This document shows positions 37,750 to 48,852 of a stretch of 64,000 nucleotides of DNA, in pieces (within the stretch, counting starts at the first letter, position 1; each line of letters begins with the position of its first letter). Origin of the DNA: Megalonaias nervosa (lineage: Eukaryota; Mollusca; Bivalvia; Unionida; Unionidae); contig JAECUM010001914.1 in the NCBI GenBank assembly GCA_016617855.1, forward strand, positions 62,001 through 126,000, read 5' to 3'. Below the pieces are notes generated by a model, which worked only from the letters and a program-made list of their open reading frames with translations, did not search any database and was not told the origin of the DNA. The translations under genes and the position numbers were made by a program.

Positions 37750-39260
37750 TACAATATCGGAAGCTTCCCTGGACTAAATCTGTACGGTATCCACATGTAG
37801 CAGGAGCATATATTTTATAATTTTATATATTCCTGTTTTAAGTAGGCAGAAGTGGGTATTTTATTATTTTATGTAATTAATGTTCATTGATGAGTGAAAT
37901 AAAATCATCAGTTGCAATTATTGTGTTATTCTCATTTTACACATATTTAGCCAATTAGGCAACCTTGAACCAGGATTACCTGTTCAAGTTTTGTTCACTC
38001 TGAGCAATGAAGCTACCCTGATTATTGTTTATGCTGAGTTGTTCTGTTATATGACAAGTGGTAAGTAACTTTCTGATTGGTTAGTTTGCTGCTTGTCTGT
38101 ATAAACAACATAGCATGAACAGCATATTAGTGGTGGTCATTCCATTGGAGCTTCTAAAGGGTGCTGGTCATGGGATTGCAGTAAGAAAAGTATGAAAAGG
38201 CTAAAATAATACAGATATTAGGACATTTTGATGAAAAACAACTCCAAATGATATAAATGATAAAAACATTTATAAAGAAGTAATTGAGTTCATACTTTTC
38301 GCAATAAAAACTAGAAGAAAAAACATATGGATAACTGAATTAATTAACTAAATACAGAAAAAAAACCCTAAAAGTCCCCAAAGCCCTGGAAAAGCCATCT
38401 ATGATGAGCTAGCTAAAAGGTCCCCGGATCAACCCATACCCTGATATTTCCCCGGAAAAGCCATGTATGATGAGCTAGTTTAAAGGACCCCGGAAATCCC
38501 TTTCATCTTAACAATCCTGGTATGGTCGTCTCTCTGGCTACAAGACTAAAGTACACAACCTCTGACAAAGGCTACAACCCAAATTAAAGTTTAAACAGGA
38601 ACAGGGCTCTCTAGATAACCAAGCCACTATGTGAGCACTCTAATGAGAAGATATCGAAGAGGGCTTTGCAACTGGCAATTGGTTATACATCTAATCAGAA
38701 ATTATAATATTTAATATCTGACTTTGCGATACATCCAAATTCAATTTCAAAACATAAGGAACATGAACAAAAAACTACCAATATTATTCTTTCATTCTTT
38801 CTCACATGACTTCTATGCCTACACTCTGAAACACTGATAGAAAGACACAGTTCATGTCCTAAGTTCCAAGCAAGGGAGGATAGACACCAGGCCCACTGCC
38901 AGCCCAGGCAAAGGGAAGGGAGTATAACCTCACCAAGCTTCTTTGGGATAAGAAAACTAGAGAATTTGATGAACAAAACATAGAGTAACCCTGACCAAAT
39001 TATTTCTATATCTTTATTAATTTCGAAACAAAGACCTATAACACTTATTGGGTAGACAAGGGAAACCCACACCAAAACACATCTTTCGGAACACCAGGGT
39101 GTCACTACTAAGTCCTAACCAGCCATATATGCTGGGATGGGGCCTAGTGGTGTCAACACTCGAAAAGTTCCTGATGATTCTTTTTCTTCAAGGAAAATAT
39201 GACTTGACTTTTGTCTCATATGATAAGGTAAAGAGATTTATAATATAGTTAGTGTAACAG
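37750..39260. other. Intergenic region upstream of NCBP3
   Basis: A 2-copy repeat of about 65 bp lies at 38388-38498 (GGAAAAGCCAT.TATGATGAG). No convincing gene is seen; the ORFs are short and without recognisable domains. Confidence 0.55.
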
Positions 39261-39376
39261 TTTTGTTTATATGTACTCTGTATATTCTCTGAAATGTAAG
39301 TTGATGTATTTTAGTACCTTTAATAGGTTATCAACCTGTATATTCTTTTCTGAGCCTATCATACTGTCCATATGCT

Positions 39377-39400
39377 TGTCTGTCTGTCTGTCTGTCTGTC
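39377..39400. repeat. (TGTC)n microsatellite
   Basis: Six TGTC/CTGT tetranucleotides. Confidence 0.9.
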
Positions 39401-39744
39401 TGTTCTCTACTTTTGCTCTACACACTGACTGTTTTGTGTTTAGGTTTATTTGGTCCACTATCTCTCTAGATGGATAATTAATAAATATATCGGGTAGTAA
39501 GTCATTCGTATTGAATGTACTGTAAACTGTATACATGCAGAACAATAATGTACTGATGACGGTATTGTTATTTATAGTTGTAGTAAATATCTTTTTATTG
39601 TATTTGCAGGGTGTAAGAAAACAGGAGCAATGTGTATTTATCTCCATTGACCAACCTCGTGCACAATAAACCCAATTTCTTATAACAATAGTGGACTTGT
39701 ATTTTCCATTCTGTGAGTAGAAGGCACGTGCTGTAACACACATA

Positions 39745-39747
<3 letters not shown>

Positions 39748-39809
<62 letters not shown>
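39748..39809. repeat. (TC)n microsatellite
   Basis: About 30 CT dinucleotides followed by a C-rich tract. It creates an artificial 210-codon minus-strand ORF with an RERERE run. Confidence 0.95.
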
Positions 39810-39810
<1 letters not shown>

Positions 39811-39945
39811 CCTCCCCCCCCCCGGAAAATCTCCAATTTATTTTTTTCAAACTTTCTGATAAATATGCGTGCCTGGTTTGACCCTTTTTTTCTCGCCATT
39901 TTTTATGTCACTTTTTTTTTTCTTCATCGAGCAATATACAAAGTT

Positions 39946-40460
39946 CCACTGTCATCACATCTTCACTAGCCAAGTTTCTGATATGTTAACCCTATCTACA
40001 CCTTGGCGGATCGAGCTGATATGTCTGTGCCACCGCATCCAATCAAAATTAAGTTGTTCAAAATTTGAACACTGTTCCCACATGATCGAGACAAGGGCAG
40101 CACACAACTTGAATGGACTGATAAATAAGCAATTTAATACTTCAGGTCTGTGTTTGTACCAATACTTTTCGGTCCAATACACCTGTAATGGCTTCTCTCT
40201 GTTTCGTAGTAATATTTTTGATGTTAAACTTAACAAGTATCCTGTTGAAGTAAATTGCCTCCACCATTTTCGATCCATGTACAATGCACCATTGTTACGC
40301 GCTTTTGGTTAGTTGGCATTACATACTAAGAGAGGCAACTAATGAAATCCAATAGATGTCACAAGGAGAAAGCACTAAAATATCTGCTTGATCCGCCAGG
40401 GTGTAGATAGGGTTAACATATCGGAACCTTAGCTAGCGAAGATGTTGTCATCGTCACTGG
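39946..40460. mobile_element. MITE-like element with about 75-bp terminal inverted repeats
   Basis: The left end contains CATCTTCACTAGCCAAG and ATATGTTAACCCTATCTACA then CC.TGGCGGATC; the right end, complemented, contains CATCTTCGCTAGCTAAGG and the identical ATATGTTAACCCTATCTACA then CCCTGGCGGATC. The arms are about 85-90 percent identical over 75 bp and enclose about 370 bp with no transposase. No clear target duplication was found. Superfamily unknown. Confidence 0.7.
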
Positions 40461-42385
40461 ATAAAAAACAAAACTAGACAAAACAAAAAGCAGCTGATCA
40501 CCTTCTGTGGTGGTTGGTAAGTCAACGGGACGTTCGGTTAACTGTCGATTACTGTACTAAATTGTTGTTCATAGAAGTATGGAGTGGTTGTCCTCCTCCT
40601 CCTCCTCCTCCTCCTCCTCATCATCATCATTATGTACTTGTTGCTGGTGCTACTATCTCCTGTTATCTGCCTTGTTCTCCTCTTCCGCAGACATGCTACT
40701 GATGTGATCTTGCACGCGTCATTTCCAGTAAATTCAGACAAGTTTTGCGTCTTTCTCTGCGTGTCGTGACAAACAATAATAACAACATAAAATGAAATTA
40801 AAATTAGCTAAATTCTATAGACTACCACCTCCATCGGCCGGCGCGTTACAAAGTTACTGTGCTGCTCTATGCATAAAAAATACAACAACAAAAAACAACA
40901 ACAACAACAACAACAACAACACAAAAACATGCATACAAAAAAAAAAATCTCATCTTGTGGACCCCTCTACACAATTGAGAAAAAACAGCTAATACTACAT
41001 AAACTGTAACCATTGAAATATCGGGCTATCATCTCCAGGCTCTGTAAAAGCAGTCCTTTCATTCACTGGAACTGGGATGAAATAAATTAAACTCCAACGG
41101 AATTCTGGCAATGATATAAAAAAATATAATTTGTTATTAAGGTCGGTCTTCTATGATATCCGTTGATACAGAACGCAAAATCGACAATAATCTCTGTTTT
41201 GAAATTCGAATTTATTTTTTTGATTATTTCTTCCCAAACATTCGGATATAAGAAACTAAACCTCAGAAGCTAATTTCACATCATTTTATATCTGTTACAG
41301 CCAGTTTACACCACGTCGTTGACTTTGTTCATTTCATTACCTGTATCAACCATAAGACCTTGAACCAGGTATGAGCTAATAACTTAAAAGTGACATTAAA
41401 AACAGACAGAAACTTACATCCGACATTTAATCACAGAAGAACCATTGTATAGCTGTGTTACGACTCTGTGGTCACAAACTAAGTAACAGAATGAAGCAAA
41501 ACCAACAAGTTTTGTAAAACTTAACAAATAATTTAATTATCAAAGTTACAGATGAAAATGTGAGAGGAACTTACAGCATTACAAAGTGAACCCAGAATAG
41601 TCCCGATAAAGGTCTATGAAAGTCCTAAATGAAATGAAAAAGTCCCAATAAATTTCAAAATCGGAAATGTACTATTCCTCCAAGAATCGTGACGTTGTCA
41701 AAATGGCTTAGTCCAGAACTCCTTCAAATAATTCACAACAGTTCCCCAAGAATATTTTGTCCGAATAATGAGCACTTTCTACTTGCGCCTAACTGTCCAA
41801 ACAAATGTTTTTCCTCTCGAATGATGTCTAAGCACAACATAAAACACGTCTGCAGATTTATAACAGGAATACAAGAAATGAGAATGATTCCAAAATAGGA
41901 ATTAATCTGATTGCTCAGTTCTTTCCTTATATACACCTTCTGTTGCGACCATATTTCACAATATACCCCCACATGACGGATCTTACTACTCATTTTGCCT
42001 TAAACTTGCTATTTGTGTGACCTAGCCAAACCAATGGGAAGTTTCCGAATTCTTCTAGAATCGTCTAAACACCATCAGCCAATGACAAATTAAGCCAAAG
42101 ACGTCAATAAGTCTTATTATTCAGATTATTGTTAGTAATTGTCAACACATACATCAGTATCTATTTATATATCCTATGTAATTTTATGTTCTTAACAGAC
42201 TCGGGTCACATGGGATAAAATACAGCTGAAGATTTTCTGTACAATTTACAACCATGAATAAAAATTAAAAACTTAAATAAAATCATGTACCAGGAGTTCC
42301 AAAAACTCAAGATATGCATAACAGAGTCGCTCGATTCCATTCTTCATCTACAACATTTATTTTTCCACAGATTTATGCCCTGCCA

Positions 42386-42541
<156 letters not shown>

Positions 42542-42699
42542 TTGCTAGTTTTCTCCCTGATTAGAAGTTATAATTGTATTTTGTACATCATCTTTTCCAA
42601 AAGCAAGTTTGTTTATCTAAAATTTATGACTTCTTGCTGTAAGATCTTGACGCAGAATCGTTTGAATTGTCGTGTTCAGTGTTTGATTTGGGCTAGAAT

Positions 42700-43090
42700 T
42701 ATCTATTCAACTTACTTTTCTAGAATTACAAAGTGCTCAATAATATTCTTGGACAGAGGCAATAAGTTGAAATTTTAGTGAATTCAAACAAGAATATATT
42801 GGATTATATTTTGCGATTCATCAAAAGACTGTTGGCACATTATCGCACATCAGGCCATTGGTCCATTAGTACATTTGAAACTACGGACACAGTAACACCT
42901 TCAGAGCTGGATCTTGTTTGGAATACTACTGGAATTTAATTAGAACTTTATTCATTAGGACTGGTTATAACTTGTTTTGTACTTTTGGGGATTTAATTCG
43001 CAACAATGCAAGTTCTTTGAAATTTTCACTACTGTATTCTGGGTTGAATGTTACTAAAACGTGTTTGATTTTCACTGTTTTCTATTACTT
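42700..43090 (+). repeat. Dispersed repeat, second copy (cf. 30540-30830)
   Basis: Shared blocks TACAAAGTGCTCA, TTTTAGTGAATTCAAACAAG and GGGATTTAATTCGCAACAAT then GCAAGTTCTTTGAAATTTT. It ends about 100 bp before the Polinton target site. Confidence 0.4.
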
Positions 43091-43188
43091 AATTTAAGGC
43101 AATAGAGTCTTAATAGAGTGAGAGACCAACGTGATCCGGAAGTTAAAGATTGAACAAAATCCCTAAACTCGCATGCTGACTGCTAAGA

Positions 43189-43194
43189 TGCCCC
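43189..43194. repeat. Target-site duplication TGCCCC, left
   Basis: Perfect match with 58465-58470, directly abutting the TIR. Confidence 0.85.
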
Positions 43195-43516
43195 AGCAGC
43201 ATGCAGGGTGAACAGACCTTTGTTTTGCAAGCCTTATTTTCACGAATTAACGGTTCCTACGAAAATAAGATATTTTACTCAATATATTTGTGATTCTATT
43301 TTTCTGCTGCTATGAACTAAACGGTGAAAAAAATATGATGATAACGAGGCAGGGTGAACAGACCTTTTAGTTCCTGACGTTATTTTCACGAATTAACGGT
43401 TCCTACGAAGACTGAAAAAAATAGGCTGATAATCGTGAAATAACGGCTTCTATGATCTATTAATTTTTCTCTAATTGTCTTCGGTGATTTTATATTTTTC
43501 TGATGCTGTTAATTAA
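43195..43516 (+). repeat. Polinton 1 left TIR
   Basis: About 322 bp, nearly identical to the complement of 58141-58464. Inside, the block AGGGTGAACAGACCTTT... TTTTCACGAATTAACGGTTC CTACGAA occurs twice as a direct repeat about 146 bp apart (43205 and 43351). The segment CTTATTTTCACGAA...TTCCTACGAAAATAAG is an imperfect palindrome. The inner edge overlaps the stop codon of the ATPase gene. Confidence 0.93.
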
Positions 43517-44187
43517 CCAAATATTTTATCCAACCCTATTCGATACCTGGATCTCGGATCGTGTAGATTTATCGTTATAAATCCAAACGGTACAGCCTGT
43601 GCTTTTGAAAATAAATTTTTAAATTTAATCATATCCATATCCCCTGAACACCAGGTATAATAAATATTTTGCAGCGTATAATTATCTACTCCATTAAATA
43701 CAACCAGAATATTACAATTATCTCTGATCACCTTTGGTATCTGTGTATAACGTTGAGTAACGTAAATAACGTCGGTATTTTTATGTCTACCTCTGGAAAA
43801 TATTCTAGCTGGGTTTGTTTGTTTATCCAACATCACATCATCATATACTACTAAATTATTAATAAATCCGTCCAGGTCATCTACGGATGGTGCCTCATCG
43901 ATATCTGTAATAAAATCAACAATATCACTATTTTCATCTTCTTCATGTAACGATTTTGCTCTTTCATTAAAATCTTTAAGTACTTCATAACACCGCTGAT
44001 CATCTACAGATGGTGCTACTAAATATAATTTACTCCATTTCAACCATCTCATCACCAAATTGAGTAATAGTTGTGTTTTACCAGATCCAGATGGACCTAT
44101 TATTATCATCCTTATCGAATTCGGTAACGCTGGATGATGCTTTACTGGCTCCTGTTTTCGTGTCGCCGACAAATCAATTATATCCAT
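43513..44187 (-). CDS. FtsK/HerA-type (A32-like) DNA-packaging ATPase
   Basis: A 224-residue protein, the usual length for Polinton packaging ATPases, which pump the genome into a preformed capsid. Walker A is GPSGSGKT (residues 31-38) near the N-terminus. Walker B is LVVYDDV. Downstream is VTQRYTQIPKVIRDN, the Q/arginine-finger region typical of A32-like enzymes. The start at 44187 faces the phospholipase-like gene at 44200, leaving only 12 bp between the two ATGs, so they must share a very compact bidirectional promoter. The stop codon falls on the inner edge of the left TIR. No break is seen and the gene looks functional. Confidence 0.93.
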   Translation of the reverse strand: MDIIDLSATRKQEPVKHHPALPNSIRMIIIGPSGSGKTQLLLNLVMRWLKWSKLYLVAPSVDDQRCYEVLKDFNERAKSLHEEDENSDIVDFITDIDEAPSVDDLDGFINNLVVYDDVMLDKQTNPARIFSRGRHKNTDVIYVTQRYTQIPKVIRDNCNILVVFNGVDNYTLQNIYYTWCSGDMDMIKFKNLFSKAQAVPFGFITINLHDPRSRYRIGLDKIFG

Positions 44188-44199
44188 ATAATAAATAAC
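44188..44199. promoter_or_regulatory. 12-bp divergent start region (ATPase / PLA2-like)
   Basis: The spacer between the two initiation codons is ATATAATAAATA-like, pure A/T. It is one of many A/T-only TATAAT-type motifs that directly precede ATGs in this element. Confidence 0.45.
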
Positions 44200-44715
44200 A
44201 TGGATCTATATTGTGTTCGGTGTAAAATTCCTACACCCACTGATGAATTAAAAACGATAACAATGAAGAATAAACGACGTGCATTAACAGGCAAATGTGT
44301 AAAATGTGGAACGAAAAAATACAGGTTTATCCCCCTGACTAAGTCAGAAACAAAGACAGGTGGGGATATTGCTGCTTCGTTAGGAAAATTACCAGGATTG
44401 CCGTGGGCTAAATACCCCGGTGAGAAACAGCTTTCTGGATATAATTACTGTGGTCCTGGAACCCGACTCGATATCCGACTCGATAATCAAAATCAACCAA
44501 AACCAGTAAATTATCCAGTAAATAAAATCGATCAAGCGTGTCATGCTCATGATGTTGCGTATAAAAGTAACGATTTACAACAACGGCATCTCGCAGATGT
44601 GAAATTGATTCATGTATTAAATTCTATACCAAATAAATCTGTTAGAGATAAATTAGCTAGTTTTCTAATAAAATCTGCAATGAAGAGTAAAATAATGTTA
44701 GGGGCTGGTAATTAA
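44200..44715 (+). CDS. Zinc-ribbon plus phospholipase-A2-like protein
   Basis: A 171-residue protein. An earlier in-frame ATG at 44134 would run into the ATPase gene, and ATG 44200 fits both the motif spacing and the upstream A/T signal. Residues 5-36 form a CxxC-24-CxxC zinc ribbon (YCVRCK...GKCVKCG). Residues 81-88 read YNYCGPGT, a calcium-loop-like motif. Residues 111-121 read DQACHAHDVAY, matching the D-x-A/C-C-x-x-H-D-x-x-Y active site of PLA2, with His117-Asp118 as the catalytic pair. The layout is closest to the small PLA2 domain of parvovirus capsid proteins, where it helps breach endosomal membranes. The same role here is inference. It is followed 16 bp later by the integrase. Confidence 0.8.
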   Translation: MDLYCVRCKIPTPTDELKTITMKNKRRALTGKCVKCGTKKYRFIPLTKSETKTGGDIAASLGKLPGLPWAKYPGEKQLSGYNYCGPGTRLDIRLDNQNQPKPVNYPVNKIDQACHAHDVAYKSNDLQQRHLADVKLIHVLNSIPNKSVRDKLASFLIKSAMKSKIMLGAGN

Positions 44716-44731
44716 TTATATAATTATTATA
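44716..44731 (+). promoter_or_regulatory. A/T-only TATAATTATTATA motif before integrase
   Basis: The whole 16-bp spacer between the PLA2-like stop and the integrase ATG is A/T and contains TATAATTATTATA, the recurring pre-start motif of this element. Confidence 0.5.
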
Positions 44732-45697
44732 ATGGAGTCTGTTTATTATTCTCCGATAGGATACTGGAGAGGTAAAGCAGCAATTACTAAATTAGCTGAG
44801 GTGGCGAAAGTTTCACGTTCCGCTGCTGCAAAATGGTTATCACGACAGGCAATATGGCAGATTTATCTACCACCACCTAAAAAAATTAATTATTCGTTCT
44901 TTGATGTCATTGTTCCTAATGAGGTTCATCAGGCAGATATTTTATATTTACCTAACGATACTATCAAAATTGATGGACGTTATACCCGTACATACAAATA
45001 CGCGTTAACTGTCGTTGATATTGCTAGTAGATATAAAGAAGCAGAACCATTATCAACGAAAACAGCATCTGAGGTTGCATCTGCGTTTGAGCGGATTTAT
45101 CAACGAGGACCTTTGAAATGGCCACAATTATTACAGGTTGATCCTGGAAAAGATTTTCTCGGTGCAGTATCATCATTGATGAAAAAGAATAATGTAAAAA
45201 TCAGAAAGGGACATACTAAAATGCACCGTGATCAGGCGATCGTTGAAAGGTTTAATCGAACCCTCGCTGAACGATTATTTGGATACCAATATGCAAAAGA
45301 AATATTAGCTGGTTTTAATCCAAAAGAAAGGTCTCGTGAATGGGCTGTAAGGTTACCGAATGTGGTATCTGCGCTGAATAATGAAATTACCCGTACAATT
45401 TCAATGAAACCCTCTGACGCGATCACAAAAAAATATGTACATCGCAGCGATGAAAAACAACAATCTCGACCATTATTAGGTAACGTAACCGAACCCGGTG
45501 AGCTTGAAGGAGGTAGAAGAAGAGCAACAGATCCTGTCTGGAGCGTTACTACGCATAAAATATCTGATATAGTTAGATCTACAGGTAGACCAGCAATGTA
45601 CAGATTAGATTCTACTGTTCCTCAACGTAGATTTGTACGTGAACAACTACAGGTAATTCCTGATGATACGCAATTACCACCGCATACAATTACATAA
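44732..45697 (+). CDS. Retroviral-type integrase (Polinton c-integrase)
   Basis: A 321-residue protein that inserts the linear element DNA and makes the 6-bp duplication. The N-terminal part has an HTH-like segment (ITKLAEVAKVSRSAAAKWLS). The rve core carries the catalytic triad D69 (HQADILYL), D137 (LQVDPGKDF) and E172 (AIVERFNRTLAER), giving the canonical D,D-35-E spacing. The C-terminal 80 residues include VWSVTTHKISDIVRS, a small SH3-like beta domain. Its last 8 bp overlap the 3' end of the polymerase/helicase gene on the other strand. No damage is visible. Confidence 0.95.
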   Translation: MESVYYSPIGYWRGKAAITKLAEVAKVSRSAAAKWLSRQAIWQIYLPPPKKINYSFFDVIVPNEVHQADILYLPNDTIKIDGRYTRTYKYALTVVDIASRYKEAEPLSTKTASEVASAFERIYQRGPLKWPQLLQVDPGKDFLGAVSSLMKKNNVKIRKGHTKMHRDQAIVERFNRTLAERLFGYQYAKEILAGFNPKERSREWAVRLPNVVSALNNEITRTISMKPSDAITKKYVHRSDEKQQSRPLLGNVTEPGELEGGRRRATDPVWSVTTHKISDIVRSTGRPAMYRLDSTVPQRRFVREQLQVIPDDTQLPPHTIT

Positions 45698-48600
45698 CCA
45701 ACCTATGTAGTTGATGTATTTTTCTGACGCGAGATACTGCTAAATATACTAAATTCAACCATTCAATCCTATCATCTACAATCCAAATATTTGTATCTGA
45801 TATGGTTAATCCTTGAGATGAATGGATTGTTATAGCGTATCCTAACGTCCATGGAGATTTATTCATACTCAGTGCATCTTCAACATTATTAATATTGACT
45901 AAAATAATATCATTCAAGACAAGATTCTGTACTCCACCACCAGGAATTTCAACATCAATATTCTGCCGTCGAGTATCTGATGGACGATAACATAACGGTA
46001 CAAGTAGATATGAAAACTTTTCTTTATGCAGCGTAAATAATTTTTTCTGTAATTCGTCACGGACTATTTTTCTGCTCGCTACTATTAAATCAGCAGGTCT
46101 CCATAATTTCAAAAAATCGTTCATTTTGGTCTCTGGAATTACTCCTCGCATTATTTCACATTGTACTCTGTCTGGTTGTAGTCTGATTTATCTCTTAAAT
46201 TCCTTTAGAGGTTCATCGATGGATCTATAATCATCGTGTATTTCTTCATAATAATCAACATTATTCTTCAGCCATTCATGTGGAGATTGACCAACAAAAG
46301 GTGGTGGTTGACCATGATCGCCGCACATTATTATAGCAGTATTTTTTGTTAATAACCAATCTAGGAATATTTTTAGTGTATATAACGGTACTGTATCTAT
46401 CTCATCCCATATAATATATTTAGGTATATACTTCTCGCCCATCAGCTCAGGAGTCCATTTATCTCCACACCATCTAAAGAAACTAGGATACGTTCACGAT
46501 TTTACTCCTCGTTCCTTTATTTCTCTGGCTAGTTTATGTGTCGGTGTCAAAACAATCATATCTGAATTCATGAATAATTTAATCACGCGGGTTGTTTTAC
46601 CTGAACCACCACATCCATTAAGATAGATGGTTTTGTATCTAGCAACAGGATCATATACGGATGGTGCTGATGATTTTGATATTTGATTATTGTTTTTGTA
46701 ATATTTCTCCATAATTTCAACGTCTGCAGATTCAGAATAATTAAGTATATTTTCCTGTTTTATCCTCCATGTCCCCCATTCGCCATTACCGAGCAATGGT
46801 TTTAATAAATTCCTGTATTTTTTGTTTACATAACACGAATCCGTCGCGACTCTGACAGCATCACGAGGAAATTTATTTATCATCGATAGTAGATTTATCG
46901 AAACGTAGGCCAACATCGATGATCTTAAATGAGTAAACTGAGGCGATTCTCCATCAAGATAGCTTACTATTGTACCTAATTTGGTTCCATCTGATAAATG
47001 GGCGTTACTTCGACCTACAAACGTTTTTTTCTCCGTTGCATCAGCTATTATAAAATCAAGCTCGATGTCATCCATAATCAATCTCGCACAGTGCCGTTTA
47101 TGATCATACGATCCTCCTTGGGTAAATTTACCTATTATCTTTTTGCCGAGATCCTTTGCAAGCTTCTCATCATGTTCATCTCTGCATTTACGAATATTAT
47201 TAGTAATTTTAATAATATCATCTTCATTAAGATTAGGAAATTCTCTTCTAGCATCATCAATATTAAATCTATCTGGTTCTGGTAACCAAACCTGTTTTTG
47301 TGGACGATACGATATAATTGCCTCATTTACCCTCAACGATATTAAAATTCCAGCATCAATCATATACCGCAATAGTACTATTGGTACCCAGTATTTCTCT
47401 GAAAGATGTCTTCCAAACCAAATATAATTAATAGGATGGAGATTTTCTGCAAATTCGAATGATTCTACACATACAAATCCGGTTAAATCAAACTCTGGTA
47501 ATTGTCCGTTTATCGAAACCCTGGCCATTTCATGTGATGGATGACCAAATCTTTTAAAATATTCAGAACATTTTCCGTATCCAAGAAAACTACCCGGATA
47601 ACACGCTGCCATATCAACGGAGATAACATCATTATAATCGTATTTAGTATTCCATAACCCGCCATGTCCATATTCTACGCAGCTTTTATGGATATCTTCA
47701 ATAAATTCCGATCGTGTTGGTTTCCACGAATTTCTCTCCTGAGTAAAATGAGCCGCGACAGATGGAACAGTAAAACAATTACTTAATAATTCTCCAACCT
47801 TAATATCATCAGAAGCATATTTTAATGCTAGTTTTTTTCATCTCATTATGTAAAGATTCTGTACGATAAATATCACCATTAGGTCGGACAAATTGATCAT
47901 AATGATCATCTTCTGAACTCTGGAATAACCAAACAGAAACAGGATCGTTTTTGCTAATATCTTTGATAGCATTAAATATATGACCATTATGAAATTTAAT
48001 TGTTCTATTTCGTGGAAATAATGTTACTGCTGCAGTCCATGCATGCGAATTGTGATCAGTAATATCTATTGGAGCTCCTCTTGATTCATATTTCGATTTA
48101 TATAAAACATCTCCCGTCAACGTCCTCACTGTTATCGGAAATTTTAATAGTTTTCCTAGTTTATCAACATCTTTAATAGATGCTCCAGTATCTTTGACTG
48201 ATTCTGCCCACGTATTTATTTTTTACGCCTTAAATCCGTTAGACCATTACCACGTATCGCGTTTGTAAAATGTTCCGTTACTCGTTCAGCCACGCAATTT
48301 ATCCTTGATTCTGATAATTTCATCGGTTTGAGATCTGCAGCATTAGGTTTATTATTCAGCGGGTATATTGCATAAACAACCGCAGTAACAGGATACGTTC
48401 GTTCATAATATGGTTTATCAATTCCGGTTTGGAATTTTTATTCAATAAAACGATATTATTTCCCGATTGTACTCGTACTGGATCACGTTTATCACGAATA
48501 ATCCAGGTATCATCTTCTGTGTTTACAATAAATTTCATCAGAATAAAATATTTTTGATCATCAAGGTGATTAATAATTGCTTTTCCTCGTCCGTCATTCA

Positions 48601-48808
48601 TCATATTAACAACATTTCCAACTCTGAATGTCGACCAAACATGAGCAGCACCACTATTACGAAATTCTTTCTTTGCTTCACTAATACGCTTTGTTATCTC
48701 TATATTTGTTAGCGCCAGATCCTGCATCGAAATACTAAATTTGTATTTTGACAATCGATCGAGATCAAATCTGGCTCTCTGAGGTCTAATTGTGCTTAAT
48801 TCTTCCAT
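45690..48808 (-). pseudogene. DNA polymerase B joined to SF1 helicase, broken
   Basis: Replication gene starting at ATG 48808 (MEELSTIRPQRARF). Polymerase motif A (VDMAACYP) is at about 47595-47615, motif B (GKFTQGG) at 47112-47132, and motif C (VATDS) at about 46836-46850, an order typical of protein-primed-type PolB. The same frame then runs into an SF1 helicase: Walker A GCGGSGKT (46593-46616), Walker B IIWDE (46401-46415), GDHGQ (about 46308-46322), SSQG (45810-45821) and AVSRV (45726-45740). I see no separate start for the helicase, so this looks like a natural fusion. Lesions: frame changes in A-runs near 48440, 48225 and 47835, and in-frame stops at 46494-46496 and 46188-46190. Confidence 0.85.
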
Positions 48809-48852
48809 ATAATTAAGACAAATATTTAAATTAAAATTTCAGCATTATAATA

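Noticed and set aside
39267..39899. 210-codon minus-strand ORF
   Set aside because: Runs through a (TC)n microsatellite (RERERE run) and has no recognisable domain.
44134..44199. Longer start for the PLA2-like protein
   Set aside because: Would add 22 residues antisense to the ATPase coding region; ATG 44200 follows the usual A/T motif and begins the zinc ribbon directly.
47820..48450. Further programmed frameshifts in the polymerase gene
   Set aside because: Frame changes are at T_AAA_AAT-, T_AAA_AAA- and A7-type runs, with two -1 and one +1 direction; none fits the X_XXY_YYZ rule, and real nonsense codons are also present. Plain decay or homopolymer error is simpler.
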